Of a stretch of DNA of 64,000 nucleotides, positions 15,880 to 24,922 are shown piece by piece (within the stretch, counting starts at the first letter, position 1; every line of letters begins with the position of its first letter). The notes under the pieces were generated by a model that saw nothing but the letters and a program-made list of their open reading frames with translations, had not been told where the DNA came from and ran no database searches. Source of the DNA: JAHECW01 sp964641415 (GTDB taxonomy: Bacteria; Acidobacteriota; Thermoanaerobaculia; Thermoanaerobaculales; Sulfomarinibacteraceae); the NCBI GenBank assembly GCA_964641415.1, contig CAZXMW010000010.1, positions 23,157 to 87,156 on the forward strand, written 5' to 3'. Both the position numbers and the translations under genes were made by a program.

Positions 15880-17055
15880 ATGATTGTCGGAATCGTCAGG
15901 GAAACATTCCCGGGAGAGGCTCGCGTCGCCCTCGTGCCGGCCGGGGTGCAGCAGCTCGAGCGCGCCGGTATCGAGGTGCTGGTCGAGACCGGGGCCGGGA
16001 TCGCGGCAGGCTACCCCGACGCCGCATACGTCGATCGGGCCGCGGAGATCGCGGCCGATCGCGCAGATGTCTTCAAACGCGCCGACGTCGTCGTTCAGGT
16101 TCGTGCCTTCGGGGCCAACCCGGACCGGGGCGACGCCGATCTCGAGCACATCCGCCCGGGTCAGGTCGTGATCGGCGCCTGCGAGCCACTGACCGGGCTC
16201 GAGGCCAATCGCGCCGTCGCCGAGACCGGCGCGACTCTGTTCTCGCTGGAGATGATGCCGCGCATCACCCGCGCTCAGAGCATGGACATCCTGTCCTCCA
16301 TGGCGACCATCGCCGGCTACAAGGCAGTGCTGCTCGCCGCCGACGCACTGCCGAGGATCTTCCCGATGATGATGACCGCCGCCGGGACCCTGGCTGCTGC
16401 GCGGGTCTTCGTGGTCGGCGCCGGCGTTGCCGGTCTCCAGGCCATCGCGTCGGCCCGTCGTCTCGGCGCCGTGGTCCATGCCTACGACGTCCGCCCGGCG
16501 GTTCGCGAGCAGGTCGAGAGCCTCGGCGGAAAATTCGTCGAGATCGAGCTTGACGCCGGCAGCTCCGAGGATGCCGGCGGGTACGCCAAGGAGCTCGGCG
16601 AGGACTTCTACGCCAAGCAGCGTGCGATGATGCTGGAGGTGGTCGCGGACAACGACGTCGTCATCACGACCGCGGCCATTCCGGGGAAAAAGGCGCCGAT
16701 TCTCGTGACCCGGGAGATGGTCGAGGGCATGCGGCCGGGGTCGGTGGTCGTCGATCTCGCCGCCGAGCGCGGCGGCAACTGCGAGCTGACGAGTCCAGGC
16801 GACCGGATCACGCACCAGGGGGTGACCATCATCGGGCCCCTCAATCTGCCGTCCGAGGTCCCGTACCACGCGAGCCAGATGTTCTCCAAGAATGTCATCA
16901 CTTTCCTGCTCCACCTGGTCTCGGACGGCGAGCTGGTCGTCGACACCGACGACGAGATCACCGCCGGCACCCTGATCGTACGTGACGGCCAGGTGGTCCA
17001 TGACCAGGTGCTCGAGCTGCAGCGCACCGTCGCCGAAGGGAGCGAGACCACATGA
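15880..17055 (+). CDS. pntAA: NAD(P) transhydrogenase subunit alpha, part 1 (NAD-binding domain I)
   Basis: A 391-residue cytoplasmic subunit of proton-translocating transhydrogenase, which transfers hydride from NADH to NADP+ at the expense of the proton gradient. It has the alanine dehydrogenase/PNT fold. The N-terminal domain includes V-R-E-T-F-P-G-E-x-R-V-A-L, S-M-D-I-L-S-S-M-A lies in the mobile region, and the Rossmann glycine motif V-V-G-A-G-V-A-G-L-Q-A is at about 179-189. As in the alphaproteobacterial arrangement, alpha is split into two genes. Its stop overlaps the next start by four bases. Confidence 0.95.
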   Translation: MIVGIVRETFPGEARVALVPAGVQQLERAGIEVLVETGAGIAAGYPDAAYVDRAAEIAADRADVFKRADVVVQVRAFGANPDRGDADLEHIRPGQVVIGACEPLTGLEANRAVAETGATLFSLEMMPRITRAQSMDILSSMATIAGYKAVLLAADALPRIFPMMMTAAGTLAAARVFVVGAGVAGLQAIASARRLGAVVHAYDVRPAVREQVESLGGKFVEIELDAGSSEDAGGYAKELGEDFYAKQRAMMLEVVADNDVVITTAAIPGKKAPILVTREMVEGMRPGSVVVDLAAERGGNCELTSPGDRITHQGVTIIGPLNLPSEVPYHASQMFSKNVITFLLHLVSDGELVVDTDDEITAGTLIVRDGQVVHDQVLELQRTVAEGSETT

Positions 17056-17339
17056 GCGACCTCGTCATGCTGATGACCGTTTTCGTGCTGGCGATCTTCG
17101 TCGGTTTCGAGATCATCACGAAGGTTCCGCCGACCCTGCACACGCCGCTGATGTCGGGATCCAACGCGATCTCCGGCATCACCATCATCGGCGCGCTGAT
17201 CCTCGCCGGCGCGATCGACAGCCCGCAGCTGTCGAAGCTCCTGGCGACCGTCGGCGTCGCGTTCGCAACGATCAACGTGGTCGGCGGCTTTCTGGTCACC
17301 AACCGGATGCTGAAGATGTTCAGCGAACGCAGGAAATAG
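17052..17339 (+). CDS. pntAB: NAD(P) transhydrogenase subunit alpha, part 2 (membrane domain)
   Basis: A 95-residue membrane protein with three hydrophobic helices. It carries the characteristic P-P-T-L-H-T-P-L-M-S-G-x-N-A-I-S-G-I loop, which identifies the small membrane part of split transhydrogenases. Together with the membrane part of PntB it forms the proton channel. Translation is coupled to pntAA by an ATGA overlap, and pntB begins ten bases after its stop. Confidence 0.95.
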   Translation: MSDLVMLMTVFVLAIFVGFEIITKVPPTLHTPLMSGSNAISGITIIGALILAGAIDSPQLSKLLATVGVAFATINVVGGFLVTNRMLKMFSERRK

Positions 17340-17349
17340 GGGCTCGGGC

Positions 17350-18897
17350 ATGCTCTCCCAGCAGATCGTCAACGTCGTGTACCTCGTCGCTGCGGTCCTG
17401 TTCATTCTCGACCTCAAGTGGATGGCGCACCCGCGCACAGCGGTCCGCGGCAACCGCGCCGGCGCCCTCGCCATGGCGCTCGCCATCGCAGCCACCCTGC
17501 TCAGTGACCGCTTCGACTGGTCGTACATCCTGATCGGCGTCGCCGTCGGTTCGGTGATCGGCGCGCTGGCCGCGGTGCGGGTCAAGATGACCGCCATGCC
17601 CGAGCTTGTCGGGCTGTTCAACGGCTTCGGCGGCGCCGCCTCGGTGCTGGTCGCGGGCTCCGCCATCATCGCCGCTGTCGCCTCGGCCGACGCCGACGCC
17701 GGGCTGAGGATGCGGGTCGCCACCGTGGTCTCGGCGTTCATCGGATCGGTGACCTTCTTCGGCAGCTACGTCGCATTCGGCAAGCTCGCCGAGTTTCTTG
17801 CCGTCAAGTGGAAGCTCTACACCTGGCAGAGAGTCGTCAAGTACGGTTTCTCGACCGTGGTCGCCGCGGCCGGCATCGGCTACGCCGTCGTCGATGCCGC
17901 CGAGGGTTGGCCGGCCTGGCTGGTGGCGGTGTGCGCCGTGCTCATCGCGGGTGTTCTGCTCGTCAAGACCGGCCGTTTCCCCGGGATGGACGCGATCAAG
18001 ATCGTGTCCGCGGCGGTCGCCGTCGGCATCGCGGTGCTGGTTGTGCTCCAGCCCGACGTCCAGGCCCTGTTCTGGCTGCTCGTCGCGGTTTCCGGCCTGC
18101 TCGGCGTCATTCTGACCCTGTCCATCGGCGGCGCCGACATGCCGGTGGTCATCGCGCTGCTCAATTCGTACTCCGGGCTGGCCGCTGCCGCGACCGGCTT
18201 CGTGATCAACAACAACGTGCTCATCATCTCGGGCTCTCTGGTCGGTGCATCCGGCATCATCCTGACCAACATCATGTGCAAGGCCATGAACCGGTCGCTG
18301 GTCAACGTCCTGTTCGGCACCCTGGGCCCGAGCGCCGACACTCCGGACGCCGATGACGTCTACGGTTCCGTCAAGGCGACCAGCGCCGACGAGATCGCCA
18401 TGCTGCTCGAAGGTGTTCAGCGGGTGGTCATCGTCCCGGGTTACGGGATGGCGGTCGCCCAGGCGCAGCACGCGGTGCGCGACCTCGCCAACCTGCTCGA
18501 GGAACGCGGCGCCGCCGTCGAGTACGCCATTCACCCGGTCGCCGGCCGGATGCCGGGCCACATGAACGTGCTGCTCGCCGAAGCCGATGTGCCCTATGAG
18601 GCGCTGGTCGAGATGGACGATGCCAATCCGACAATGGCCCAGGTCGATGTCGCCATCGTGGTCGGCGCCAATGACGTCGTCAACCCGGTGGCGCGTACCG
18701 ATCCCCAGAGCGCCATCGCCGGCATGCCGATCATCGAAGTCGACAGGGCACGCACAGTGGTCGTCATCAAGCGCAGCCTGAGCCCCGGGTTTGCCGGCAT
18801 TCCCAACCCGCTGTTCGCCGCCGACAACACACTCATGTTCTTCGAGGACGGCAAGAAGGCGATCCTCGAACTTGTGGCGGCGGTCAAGGAGCTGTAA
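17350..18897 (+). CDS. pntB: NAD(P) transhydrogenase subunit beta
   Basis: A 515-residue subunit. The N-terminal half is a set of hydrophobic helices with V-K-M-T-A-M-P-E-L-V and L-F-N-G-F-G-G-A-A, completing the proton channel. The C-terminal domain (about 325-515) is the NADP(H)-binding domain III, with V-P-G-Y-G-M-A-V-A-Q-A-Q and the V-V-G-A-N-D-V-V-N-P-A-A-like segment (here with V-A-R). Length and motifs are normal. It is the last gene of the operon; the MscS gene converges from the other strand 22 bases away. Confidence 0.96.
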   Translation: MLSQQIVNVVYLVAAVLFILDLKWMAHPRTAVRGNRAGALAMALAIAATLLSDRFDWSYILIGVAVGSVIGALAAVRVKMTAMPELVGLFNGFGGAASVLVAGSAIIAAVASADADAGLRMRVATVVSAFIGSVTFFGSYVAFGKLAEFLAVKWKLYTWQRVVKYGFSTVVAAAGIGYAVVDAAEGWPAWLVAVCAVLIAGVLLVKTGRFPGMDAIKIVSAAVAVGIAVLVVLQPDVQALFWLLVAVSGLLGVILTLSIGGADMPVVIALLNSYSGLAAAATGFVINNNVLIISGSLVGASGIILTNIMCKAMNRSLVNVLFGTLGPSADTPDADDVYGSVKATSADEIAMLLEGVQRVVIVPGYGMAVAQAQHAVRDLANLLEERGAAVEYAIHPVAGRMPGHMNVLLAEADVPYEALVEMDDANPTMAQVDVAIVVGANDVVNPVARTDPQSAIAGMPIIEVDRARTVVVIKRSLSPGFAGIPNPLFAADNTLMFFEDGKKAILELVAAVKEL

Positions 18898-18919
18898 CTC
18901 CCTGCCGGCCCCCGGAAAT

Positions 18920-19720
18920 CTAGCTGCGATATACCAGCGCGGGTCGGCCGATGCCCTGGTCCCGGAATGCCTCGGCAACGCGCTCGGTGACGTCGGTCTC
19001 GAAGGCCTTTTCGAAGCGCACGTCGAGCACGTAGGCCTTGGCCCGCAGCCGCAACGCCGGGCAGCTGCCCTTGAAGGTCTCCGACACCACCACCGTCCAC
19101 GGTCGACTGAGGTTGACAAAGCGTGAGCTGGTCAGCGCTTCGCGGACGATGGCCTTGGCCCGCGAGACATCCTGGTCGATCCCGATGTGAAGGTCGATCT
19201 CGATCATCATGTCGACGGCGCCGGCATTGCCGGAGGCGACGGCTTCGGTCAGAAAGAGGTTGTTCGGAATCGTGACCTGGGTGTCGTCGAGGGTGACCAG
19301 CCGCACCGAGCGCAAGCCGATGTGACTGATCTCGCCGTACCAGTCGCCGAAGGTGACCCGGTCCCCGACCTGGAACGGCCGGTCGACCAGGATGACCAGC
19401 CCGGCGACCAGGGACGACACCAGGTCCTTCAGAGCGAAACCGATCGACACCGCTGCGGCGCCGCCGACCGCGACCCAGGCCGCGGTGTCTCCGGTGAGAA
19501 CCGCGAGCAGCACCCCGAGCGCGCCGAGGAAGTAGATGAAGAAACGGCCGAACGACGCGATTTGGTGGATGAGTAGACGCCGATCGGTGAACCGTTGTCC
19601 GAGCCCGTTGGCAAAGTGGGTCACGAAACGGGCGGCGATCACGGTCACGAGGATGATGAGCACCGCGTACGGCAGCCTGCCGAATTCAACGAGCTCGGTG
19701 ATCTGGTGCCCGTCGCCCAT
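18920..19720 (-). CDS. Small-conductance mechanosensitive channel (MscS family)
   Basis: A 266-residue channel of the minimal MscS type, with three hydrophobic segments (about 14-36, 58-78 and the Ala/Gly-rich pore helix 82-110). The family signature P-F-Q-V-G-D-R-V and L-R-S-V-R-L-V-T-L-D, then I-P-N-N, define the beta domain and cage. Such channels release solutes on osmotic downshock. CTGAGGAGAG precedes the ATG. It is the second gene of an operon, nine bases after a large membrane ATPase gene whose membrane part looks like the extensions of larger MscS relatives, which suggests a dedicated regulator. Confidence 0.93.
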   Translation of the reverse strand: MGDGHQITELVEFGRLPYAVLIILVTVIAARFVTHFANGLGQRFTDRRLLIHQIASFGRFFIYFLGALGVLLAVLTGDTAAWVAVGGAAAVSIGFALKDLVSSLVAGLVILVDRPFQVGDRVTFGDWYGEISHIGLRSVRLVTLDDTQVTIPNNLFLTEAVASGNAGAVDMMIEIDLHIGIDQDVSRAKAIVREALTSSRFVNLSRPWTVVVSETFKGSCPALRLRAKAYVLDVRFEKAFETDVTERVAEAFRDQGIGRPALVYRS

Positions 19721-19729
19721 GGTCTCTCC

Positions 19730-22276
19730 TCAGCCCGGCAGCAGGTTGCGTCGCCGAAGCAGGCGAACGGCGGCACGCTGCCAGGCGGTGGTGATGCGGA
19801 CCAACCCGTTCTCGAACCGTGCGGCGCCGAGGTCGACCAGCCGATCGACGTGGATGTGGCACTGACTGACAGTCGACCGGGTCACCGTTGCCAGGTCTTC
19901 GACCGACGCGCTTTCGTGGGTCACGATCGCCGCGACCACGAACAGTCCGGCCTCGCCGCCGGCCTCCAGCCGCGACTGATCGGGCGCCCGGAACAACCGG
20001 ACCCGCAACCGGTCGCCATGGTCGGGATCCAGGGAACGAACGAAGAAGTGCAGTGCCACTCTGGGGTTGCCGTTCGAGTAGTCCCACAGCAGCCGCAGGT
20101 ATCCGTCGGCCGATTCGACCAGCCGAGCCCGGCTCGTGACGCCCTCGATCCGGTCGACGGCGACGTCGGCATAGTTGAAGGTGATGCCGGAGACCTCGCA
20201 TCGTTGTCGGATGAGCTCGCGAATCCGTTCCTCGGGCCAGCCGCCGAGGGCGATTTCGCGACGGAACACCGCCCAGTCTGGGTGGACGGCGCGCAGGTGA
20301 CGGCACGCGTACTCGGCCATGGCGGCGATCCAGAACACCTGGTGTCGCGTCCGGTTGACGAGCTCGGCAAAAGCGCTGAAGGCTCTGTAGCCGCCGATCC
20401 GGGCGAGGAAGAGGTGCTGGGCGAGATCGAGAATGACGATCCGCTGCGGCCCGGACTCGAGACGGTCGGAGAGCTCGGCCACGGTCCCGGGCGTGCCCGA
20501 CACGCCGAGCCTGTCGGCGAGGGCGGCAATCAGAGCCTCGGGATCGGTCACCCGCCTGCCGAGCTCGATTCTCAGAATGTCGACGTCCTCCCGCCGCAGC
20601 TGGTTGAGCCATGTGGTCTTTCCGATGCCCCGTTCGCCACGCACCAGCGTCGAGCCGCCGGCCCCGGACTTCCGCCACTCGGAGATCTGCGCCTGAAGCT
20701 CTTCGAGACCGGGAAAGTGGGCCACGACCAGCGGGCCGCGGTCGATCGCCGACTCGCTGAACGTCTCGATCACCGCAGGCGGCACGTCGTCGTACACCTC
20801 GTCGGCGTAACCCTCGCGTTCGGCCTGCCGCTCCACCCTGCGGCGGAACAGGAACGCGAGCGCCTTCTGGGTCTCGTCGAAGCGCAGCGCGAAGTCGCGC
20901 ATCACCGTGGTCAAACCGTGGAAGGAGAGCCAGACGAACGCGGCCGGCGCGATGAGGGTTCCGTACCAGTGATCGCGGCTCTGTCTGACTGCGGTCGCGA
21001 GCGGGCTGTCGGGGCTCAGCTCGAGGAAGGTGTCGACCATCGTCGTCCGCCACCGGAACAGCTCGACGATGACGGCGAGCAAAACGAACAGCCAGGCGAA
21101 GCGGTCGACCATGACGGCGAGGACGCCCCGGCCGAGCCACCGTGACGACACCAGCCCGATGACGAGCAGCAGCGCGGTGATGCGCAGGACGGCCCGCACG
21201 CTGCGTTCGAGACGGAGGCGTTGCTCGTCGCGGACCCGCATCCTGTAGTGTTGGGCGATGGACATGAGAAGTCCGGTGGCGCCGTCGACGGCCATCCGGT
21301 AGACGCCGTACACCAGCGCGAGCCCGAGCACGATGTCGAGCTCGACCTCGCGGGCGAGGGGCCCGAGGGCCCAGCGGAGACCGACGATGCCGAGCACAAA
21401 GCTGCCCCACGGCAGCAGCACCTCGACCGCACTGGTGATGCGATGGATCCGGCGCTTTGACGCGATCCGTCGAAACGAACGGAACGCCGCCTGGCGGATC
21501 CGTTCGAGCCCGTCCGGACCGCGTCGCTTGAACCAGCTCGCGACGGCGATGACCAGGATCGCGAGCAGCGCGTGCGACGCCAGCTCGCCCAGCGTGCCCA
21601 GACTTCTGAATCGCGTCGGGAGATGCTCGACGTCGTGCAGTCGATGGGCCCGGTAGAGCCGGGCCCGGAGCGCCAGGTGGTCGAGTTCGCCCGACAGCCG
21701 GCGCCACGTCTCGACATCGAAACCAATTTCCGGGGCGCCGTTCGCCGACAGCAGGTCGCGGGACGACTGGGCAATGGCGACCAGGCGGCCCAGGGCGTGC
21801 TCCAGCGAGGTGACCCGATCCCAGGCCTCGGCGGCGCGCTCCTTCGAGGCCGCGTCCGACCAGGAGCGGAGGGCCTCCCGGGTCGATCTCTGAACCAGCA
21901 GGATGGCGTCGGAGATCTCGCTCTCGAGCCGGTCTGCGGCTTGCGAGCCGGGCGCTGTCGATTCGCCCCGTCGGCGAAGATCGGAGATCAGCGCATCGAT
22001 CTCGGCGTCGAGCTTCGGCGTCGTCAGGTCATCCGGCTCGAGCGTGCTGATCGCGGTTGCGCGGGGTCCTGGATGCGGCGGAGGGGCCGGCTCGGCGGCC
22101 GGTTCAACCCGCGAGACGGGGGTTGCGGTCGGCGGCTGCCGAGAATCCTGAGCCTCGACCGGCGGCGCGACAACGGCCGCCGCCGTCAGCAGCACGAGCA
22201 GACGGCGCCTGAACGGCCGATGTCGCGTCGGCCCGCCGCCGGCGCCCGACGGTCGAGAAGCTGTCGCGTCGTGCAC
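19730..22276 (-). CDS. Membrane-bound P-loop (STAND/AAA-like) ATPase paired with MscS
   Basis: An 848-residue protein I cannot assign to a named family. In order it has a signal-like segment (24-40), a helical, probably periplasmic region (about 75-220), and five to six membrane helices (about 232-250, 288-306, 313-330, 361-379, 386-408, 437-456). A cytoplasmic nucleotide-binding domain follows, with Walker A G-E-R-G-I-G-K-T (547-554), Walker B R-I-V-I-L-D (612-617) and a G-N-P-R sensor-2-like motif (736-739). A winged-helix-like C-terminus lies at about 778-843. Periplasmic helical regions plus extra helices occur in large MscS relatives, but here the pore domain is absent and encoded by the next gene. 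The GTG start is uncertain because no ribosome site is evident. Confidence 0.7.
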   Translation of the reverse strand: MHDATASRPSGAGGGPTRHRPFRRRLLVLLTAAAVVAPPVEAQDSRQPPTATPVSRVEPAAEPAPPPHPGPRATAISTLEPDDLTTPKLDAEIDALISDLRRRGESTAPGSQAADRLESEISDAILLVQRSTREALRSWSDAASKERAAEAWDRVTSLEHALGRLVAIAQSSRDLLSANGAPEIGFDVETWRRLSGELDHLALRARLYRAHRLHDVEHLPTRFRSLGTLGELASHALLAILVIAVASWFKRRGPDGLERIRQAAFRSFRRIASKRRIHRITSAVEVLLPWGSFVLGIVGLRWALGPLAREVELDIVLGLALVYGVYRMAVDGATGLLMSIAQHYRMRVRDEQRLRLERSVRAVLRITALLLVIGLVSSRWLGRGVLAVMVDRFAWLFVLLAVIVELFRWRTTMVDTFLELSPDSPLATAVRQSRDHWYGTLIAPAAFVWLSFHGLTTVMRDFALRFDETQKALAFLFRRRVERQAEREGYADEVYDDVPPAVIETFSESAIDRGPLVVAHFPGLEELQAQISEWRKSGAGGSTLVRGERGIGKTTWLNQLRREDVDILRIELGRRVTDPEALIAALADRLGVSGTPGTVAELSDRLESGPQRIVILDLAQHLFLARIGGYRAFSAFAELVNRTRHQVFWIAAMAEYACRHLRAVHPDWAVFRREIALGGWPEERIRELIRQRCEVSGITFNYADVAVDRIEGVTSRARLVESADGYLRLLWDYSNGNPRVALHFFVRSLDPDHGDRLRVRLFRAPDQSRLEAGGEAGLFVVAAIVTHESASVEDLATVTRSTVSQCHIHVDRLVDLGAARFENGLVRITTAWQRAAVRLLRRRNLLPG

Positions 22277-22334
22277 CGCGAGATCATGTCACACACGACA
22301 GGGCCGCTCAAGTCATGCGCCGTGTCGGGTCGGC

Positions 22335-22363
22335 TTTCGATGGTTGGGGGGATGGGGTATAAT
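22335..22363 (+). promoter_or_regulatory. Probable promoter of the secreted protein gene
   Basis: A perfect TATAAT -10 hexamer lies at 22358-22363, some 27 bases before the ATG. The hexamer 17 bases upstream (TTTCGA, 22335-22340) is a weak -35. GGGAGGG provides the ribosome site. Confidence 0.55.
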
Positions 22364-22389
22364 TCGGCGAAATTTCGGTTGGGGAGGGA

Positions 22390-23136
22390 ATGATGAGATC
22401 GAAGCTTGAAATCTTGGGTTATAGCGTCGTTTTGTTGTCGATCGCAAGTCTTGCCGTCGCACAAGGCGCGACGGAGGAGGCGCAGGAGCTCGCTGCGGCA
22501 GCGACGTACGAGGCGACCAATCCGGTTGCGCCTACCTTATGGGCAGCTGCGCCCGCCGTTGACGGGGGTTCGCCGGAAGCGACGGTGTTCTTCACCGACT
22601 TCGAGGGCACCAACGGCGGCGGCGTGGGAACACTCGACTGGCAGTGGGGAACCTACGCGTGGTCCGGCGCCGTCTGCGGCTATACGCCGGCGCCACCGGT
22701 GGCGCCATACTCCGGAACCGATATGTGGGGCACCGTGCTCAACGATTGCTACACGAACATCGGCAACCACTCGAGCTCCTGCAGCAATGCCGATCCGAAC
22801 GATGACAGCATCCTGACCTTTCCCGTCGACCTGACGGGTCTTGCCGAAGCATGGCTCTATTGGTGGGAGTGGCCCGACATCAACCTGAGCTTCGACTGGG
22901 CGGAGGTCCGGGTCAACGGCAATGTCGTGTGGCAGAACTGCACCGGCGGCTATGTCGCGCCGACGGCCTGGATTCAGCAGGAGGTCGACATCTCGGCGTA
23001 CGCCGGGGCGCCCGCAACCATCGCTTTCCACTTCATGGCGTCGACCGTGGTCGAACGCGGGGGCTGGTGGATCGATGATCTGATGGTGGCCGATGCCCAG
23101 ATCCCGGTCGAGCTGCTGAGCTTCACGGCCGAGTAG
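22390..23136 (+). CDS. Secreted MAM/immune-inhibitor-A-like beta-sandwich protein
   Basis: A 248-residue protein with a signal peptide (about 1-25). The mature part begins with F-F-T-D-F-E-G and has the jelly-roll pattern of MAM or immune-inhibitor-A-like domains: W-G-T, a central D-S-I-L-T-F-P-V-D-L, W-L-Y-W-W-E-W, and a terminal G-G-W-W-I-D-D-L-M-V motif. Such domains bind glycans or proteins and often accompany secreted proteases. It ends in P-V-E-L-L-S-F-T-A-E, a tail also seen in other bacterial secreted proteins; no catalytic residues are apparent. Two tandem ATGs lie after GGGAGGG; the first is used. Confidence 0.75.
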   Translation: MMRSKLEILGYSVVLLSIASLAVAQGATEEAQELAAAATYEATNPVAPTLWAAAPAVDGGSPEATVFFTDFEGTNGGGVGTLDWQWGTYAWSGAVCGYTPAPPVAPYSGTDMWGTVLNDCYTNIGNHSSSCSNADPNDDSILTFPVDLTGLAEAWLYWWEWPDINLSFDWAEVRVNGNVVWQNCTGGYVAPTAWIQQEVDISAYAGAPATIAFHFMASTVVERGGWWIDDLMVADAQIPVELLSFTAE

Positions 23137-23181
23137 TCGTCACTCCCGTTCGATCTCGGGTCATGCAGATCGGGTCAGCCG

Positions 23182-24741
23182 TCACCGGGCCCGAGGCAGC
23201 CTGACGGTCATTGCGGCGCCGCCGCCCAACCGGTTGGCGGCGGTGATGGCGCCCCGATACGCTTCGACCACCGCCTTGACGATCGCGAGCCCGAGCCCTG
23301 AGTGCCCATCGTCATCGGGGTCGTCAGGCCGGTACGAGAAGAACCGGTCGAAGACCCGGTCGATGTGCTCGTCCGGGATGCCCGGTCCCTCGTCGGTCAC
23401 CATGACCACCGCGGTGTCGGAATCGACCCGAAGGGTGACCGTGACCGCGCCGTCCGGTGGCGAGAAGCTCACCGCATTGGCGAGCAGATTCTCGAAGACC
23501 TGGGTGAGCCGATCCGCCGAGGCCATCACGGTGGCCTCGTTATCGAGGAGCTCCAGGCTGAACTTCGGCCCCCGTCCGGCGCGGCGCAGCCGGAAAGCCT
23601 CGACAAGCCCGTTCAGGAGGCGATCGAGCACGACGACTTCGAGCTCCTCCTCGTCGATTCGAGCGTCGATGCTGGAGACCTCGCGGGCTTCGGTCAGCAG
23701 GCGTTCCATGCGCGCCACGTCGCGCTGGATCATGGTCAGAAAACGGCGTCGTTCGTCGGGATCGTCGATCTCCAGAGCCATGTCGGTGGCCGAGCGGATC
23801 GCGGCGAGCGGGTTCTTGAACTCGTGCGAAACGTCGGCGGCGAACGACTCGGTGAACCGGAGGTGCTCCTCGAGACGGCGCGTCAGCTCGGCGAGAGCGC
23901 GTTCCAGGTCGCCGATCTCGTCCGCTCTTTGGGTCGGCTCGAAGCCGCCCCGAAGCCGGCCGCGGCGATCGAGGATGGCGTCGGCTCTTCGACGCAAACG
24001 TGCGAGCGGGCGCGCGATGGTTGTGGCCACGAGCAGGGTCAGCACGGTGGCCGCGGCGAGGCTGACGAGAAACACGCGGAAGACGTCGAGCCGGACCGAG
24101 TCGAGCGCCTGGAGAATCCTGCGGGTCGACTGGGAAACCAGCACGGCCCCTTCGACGACGCCGTTGACCCGAACCGGGATCGCGATGTACAGAGTCACCG
24201 AGCGCTCGCTGCCCGGAGTGATTCTGGTCGTCGCCCCGTAGCGACCGGCGAGCGCGTCGCTGACCTCAGGGGCGTCGAGAAAGCTGGTCGGCTGCCACTG
24301 ATCGGCATGCTGCTCGTCCTCGGACGTCCCGGTCAGCCAGCGCAGGGCACGGAACGGCAGCGAGCCGATGCGGTACAGCAGCGAGGCGTCCTCGGCGCGG
24401 GTCCTTGCGGGCTCGGCTGAAGCCGCGTCGTCGCGTCTCGGGCCGAGGCTGGCCGAGTCGGCGAGCAGCTCGCCGTCGCGGCCGATGACCCGCAGCCGGG
24501 CGAGATGCCGACGGTCGAGCTGAACCAGGATGCGGCGCGCGTCGGCGGCCTCGAATCGGCTCATGGCCTCGAGAGCGGCGGCGAACAAACGCCCCTCCTG
24601 GGCCATGGTCCGCTCTTGCGCCTCGAGCAGGTGGCGTTCGTAGGTGTCGAGGAAGAGAACGCCTGCCATGGGCAGGAAGACGACGAGCACGTTGAACGCG
24701 AGCAGCCGCACCGAGATGCGGGACAGCCACCTCAGGGCCAT
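23182..24741 (-). CDS. Membrane sensor histidine kinase (ChvG/ExoS-like)
   Basis: A 519-residue kinase. It has one N-terminal membrane helix (about 14-32), a large periplasmic sensor region with a beta-rich stretch (about 35-240), a second helix (about 243-265) and a HAMP linker. The phospho-acceptor motif is F-A-A-D-V-S-H-E-F-K-N-P-L-A-A-I. The ATPase domain has N (F-E-N-L-L-A-N-A), G1 (D-E-G-P-G-I-P) and G2 (G-H-S-G-L-G-L-A-I-V). The layout matches the ChvG/ExoS group, which in proteobacteria controls envelope and acid responses with ChvI. The regulator gene is 181 bases upstream on the same strand. The start is the methionine nearest the first helix; no strong ribosome site is seen. Confidence 0.9.
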   Translation of the reverse strand: MALRWLSRISVRLLAFNVLVVFLPMAGVLFLDTYERHLLEAQERTMAQEGRLFAAALEAMSRFEAADARRILVQLDRRHLARLRVIGRDGELLADSASLGPRRDDAASAEPARTRAEDASLLYRIGSLPFRALRWLTGTSEDEQHADQWQPTSFLDAPEVSDALAGRYGATTRITPGSERSVTLYIAIPVRVNGVVEGAVLVSQSTRRILQALDSVRLDVFRVFLVSLAAATVLTLLVATTIARPLARLRRRADAILDRRGRLRGGFEPTQRADEIGDLERALAELTRRLEEHLRFTESFAADVSHEFKNPLAAIRSATDMALEIDDPDERRRFLTMIQRDVARMERLLTEAREVSSIDARIDEEELEVVVLDRLLNGLVEAFRLRRAGRGPKFSLELLDNEATVMASADRLTQVFENLLANAVSFSPPDGAVTVTLRVDSDTAVVMVTDEGPGIPDEHIDRVFDRFFSYRPDDPDDDGHSGLGLAIVKAVVEAYRGAITAANRLGGGAAMTVRLPRAR

Positions 24742-24922
24742 CGAGCATCCCGTCGCATCGGCGCTGATCGCGATTCGGCCCTGTGTTGCCCGTTGGACCC
24801 GACATCGCACCTCGACGCGACAGGGCGAACGATGAGAAGCCGCCGGAGACGACCGTCGTGCCGTCGTGTCGGCACGGCCGTGACATTGATCACCGGTCGC
24901 CCGAGACTTCGGGCGTGCGCGG

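Noticed and set aside
14099..15883. 594-codon plus-strand frame
   Set aside because: Antisense shadow of the VWFA-related protein, which has a signal peptide, ribosome site and MIDAS motif.
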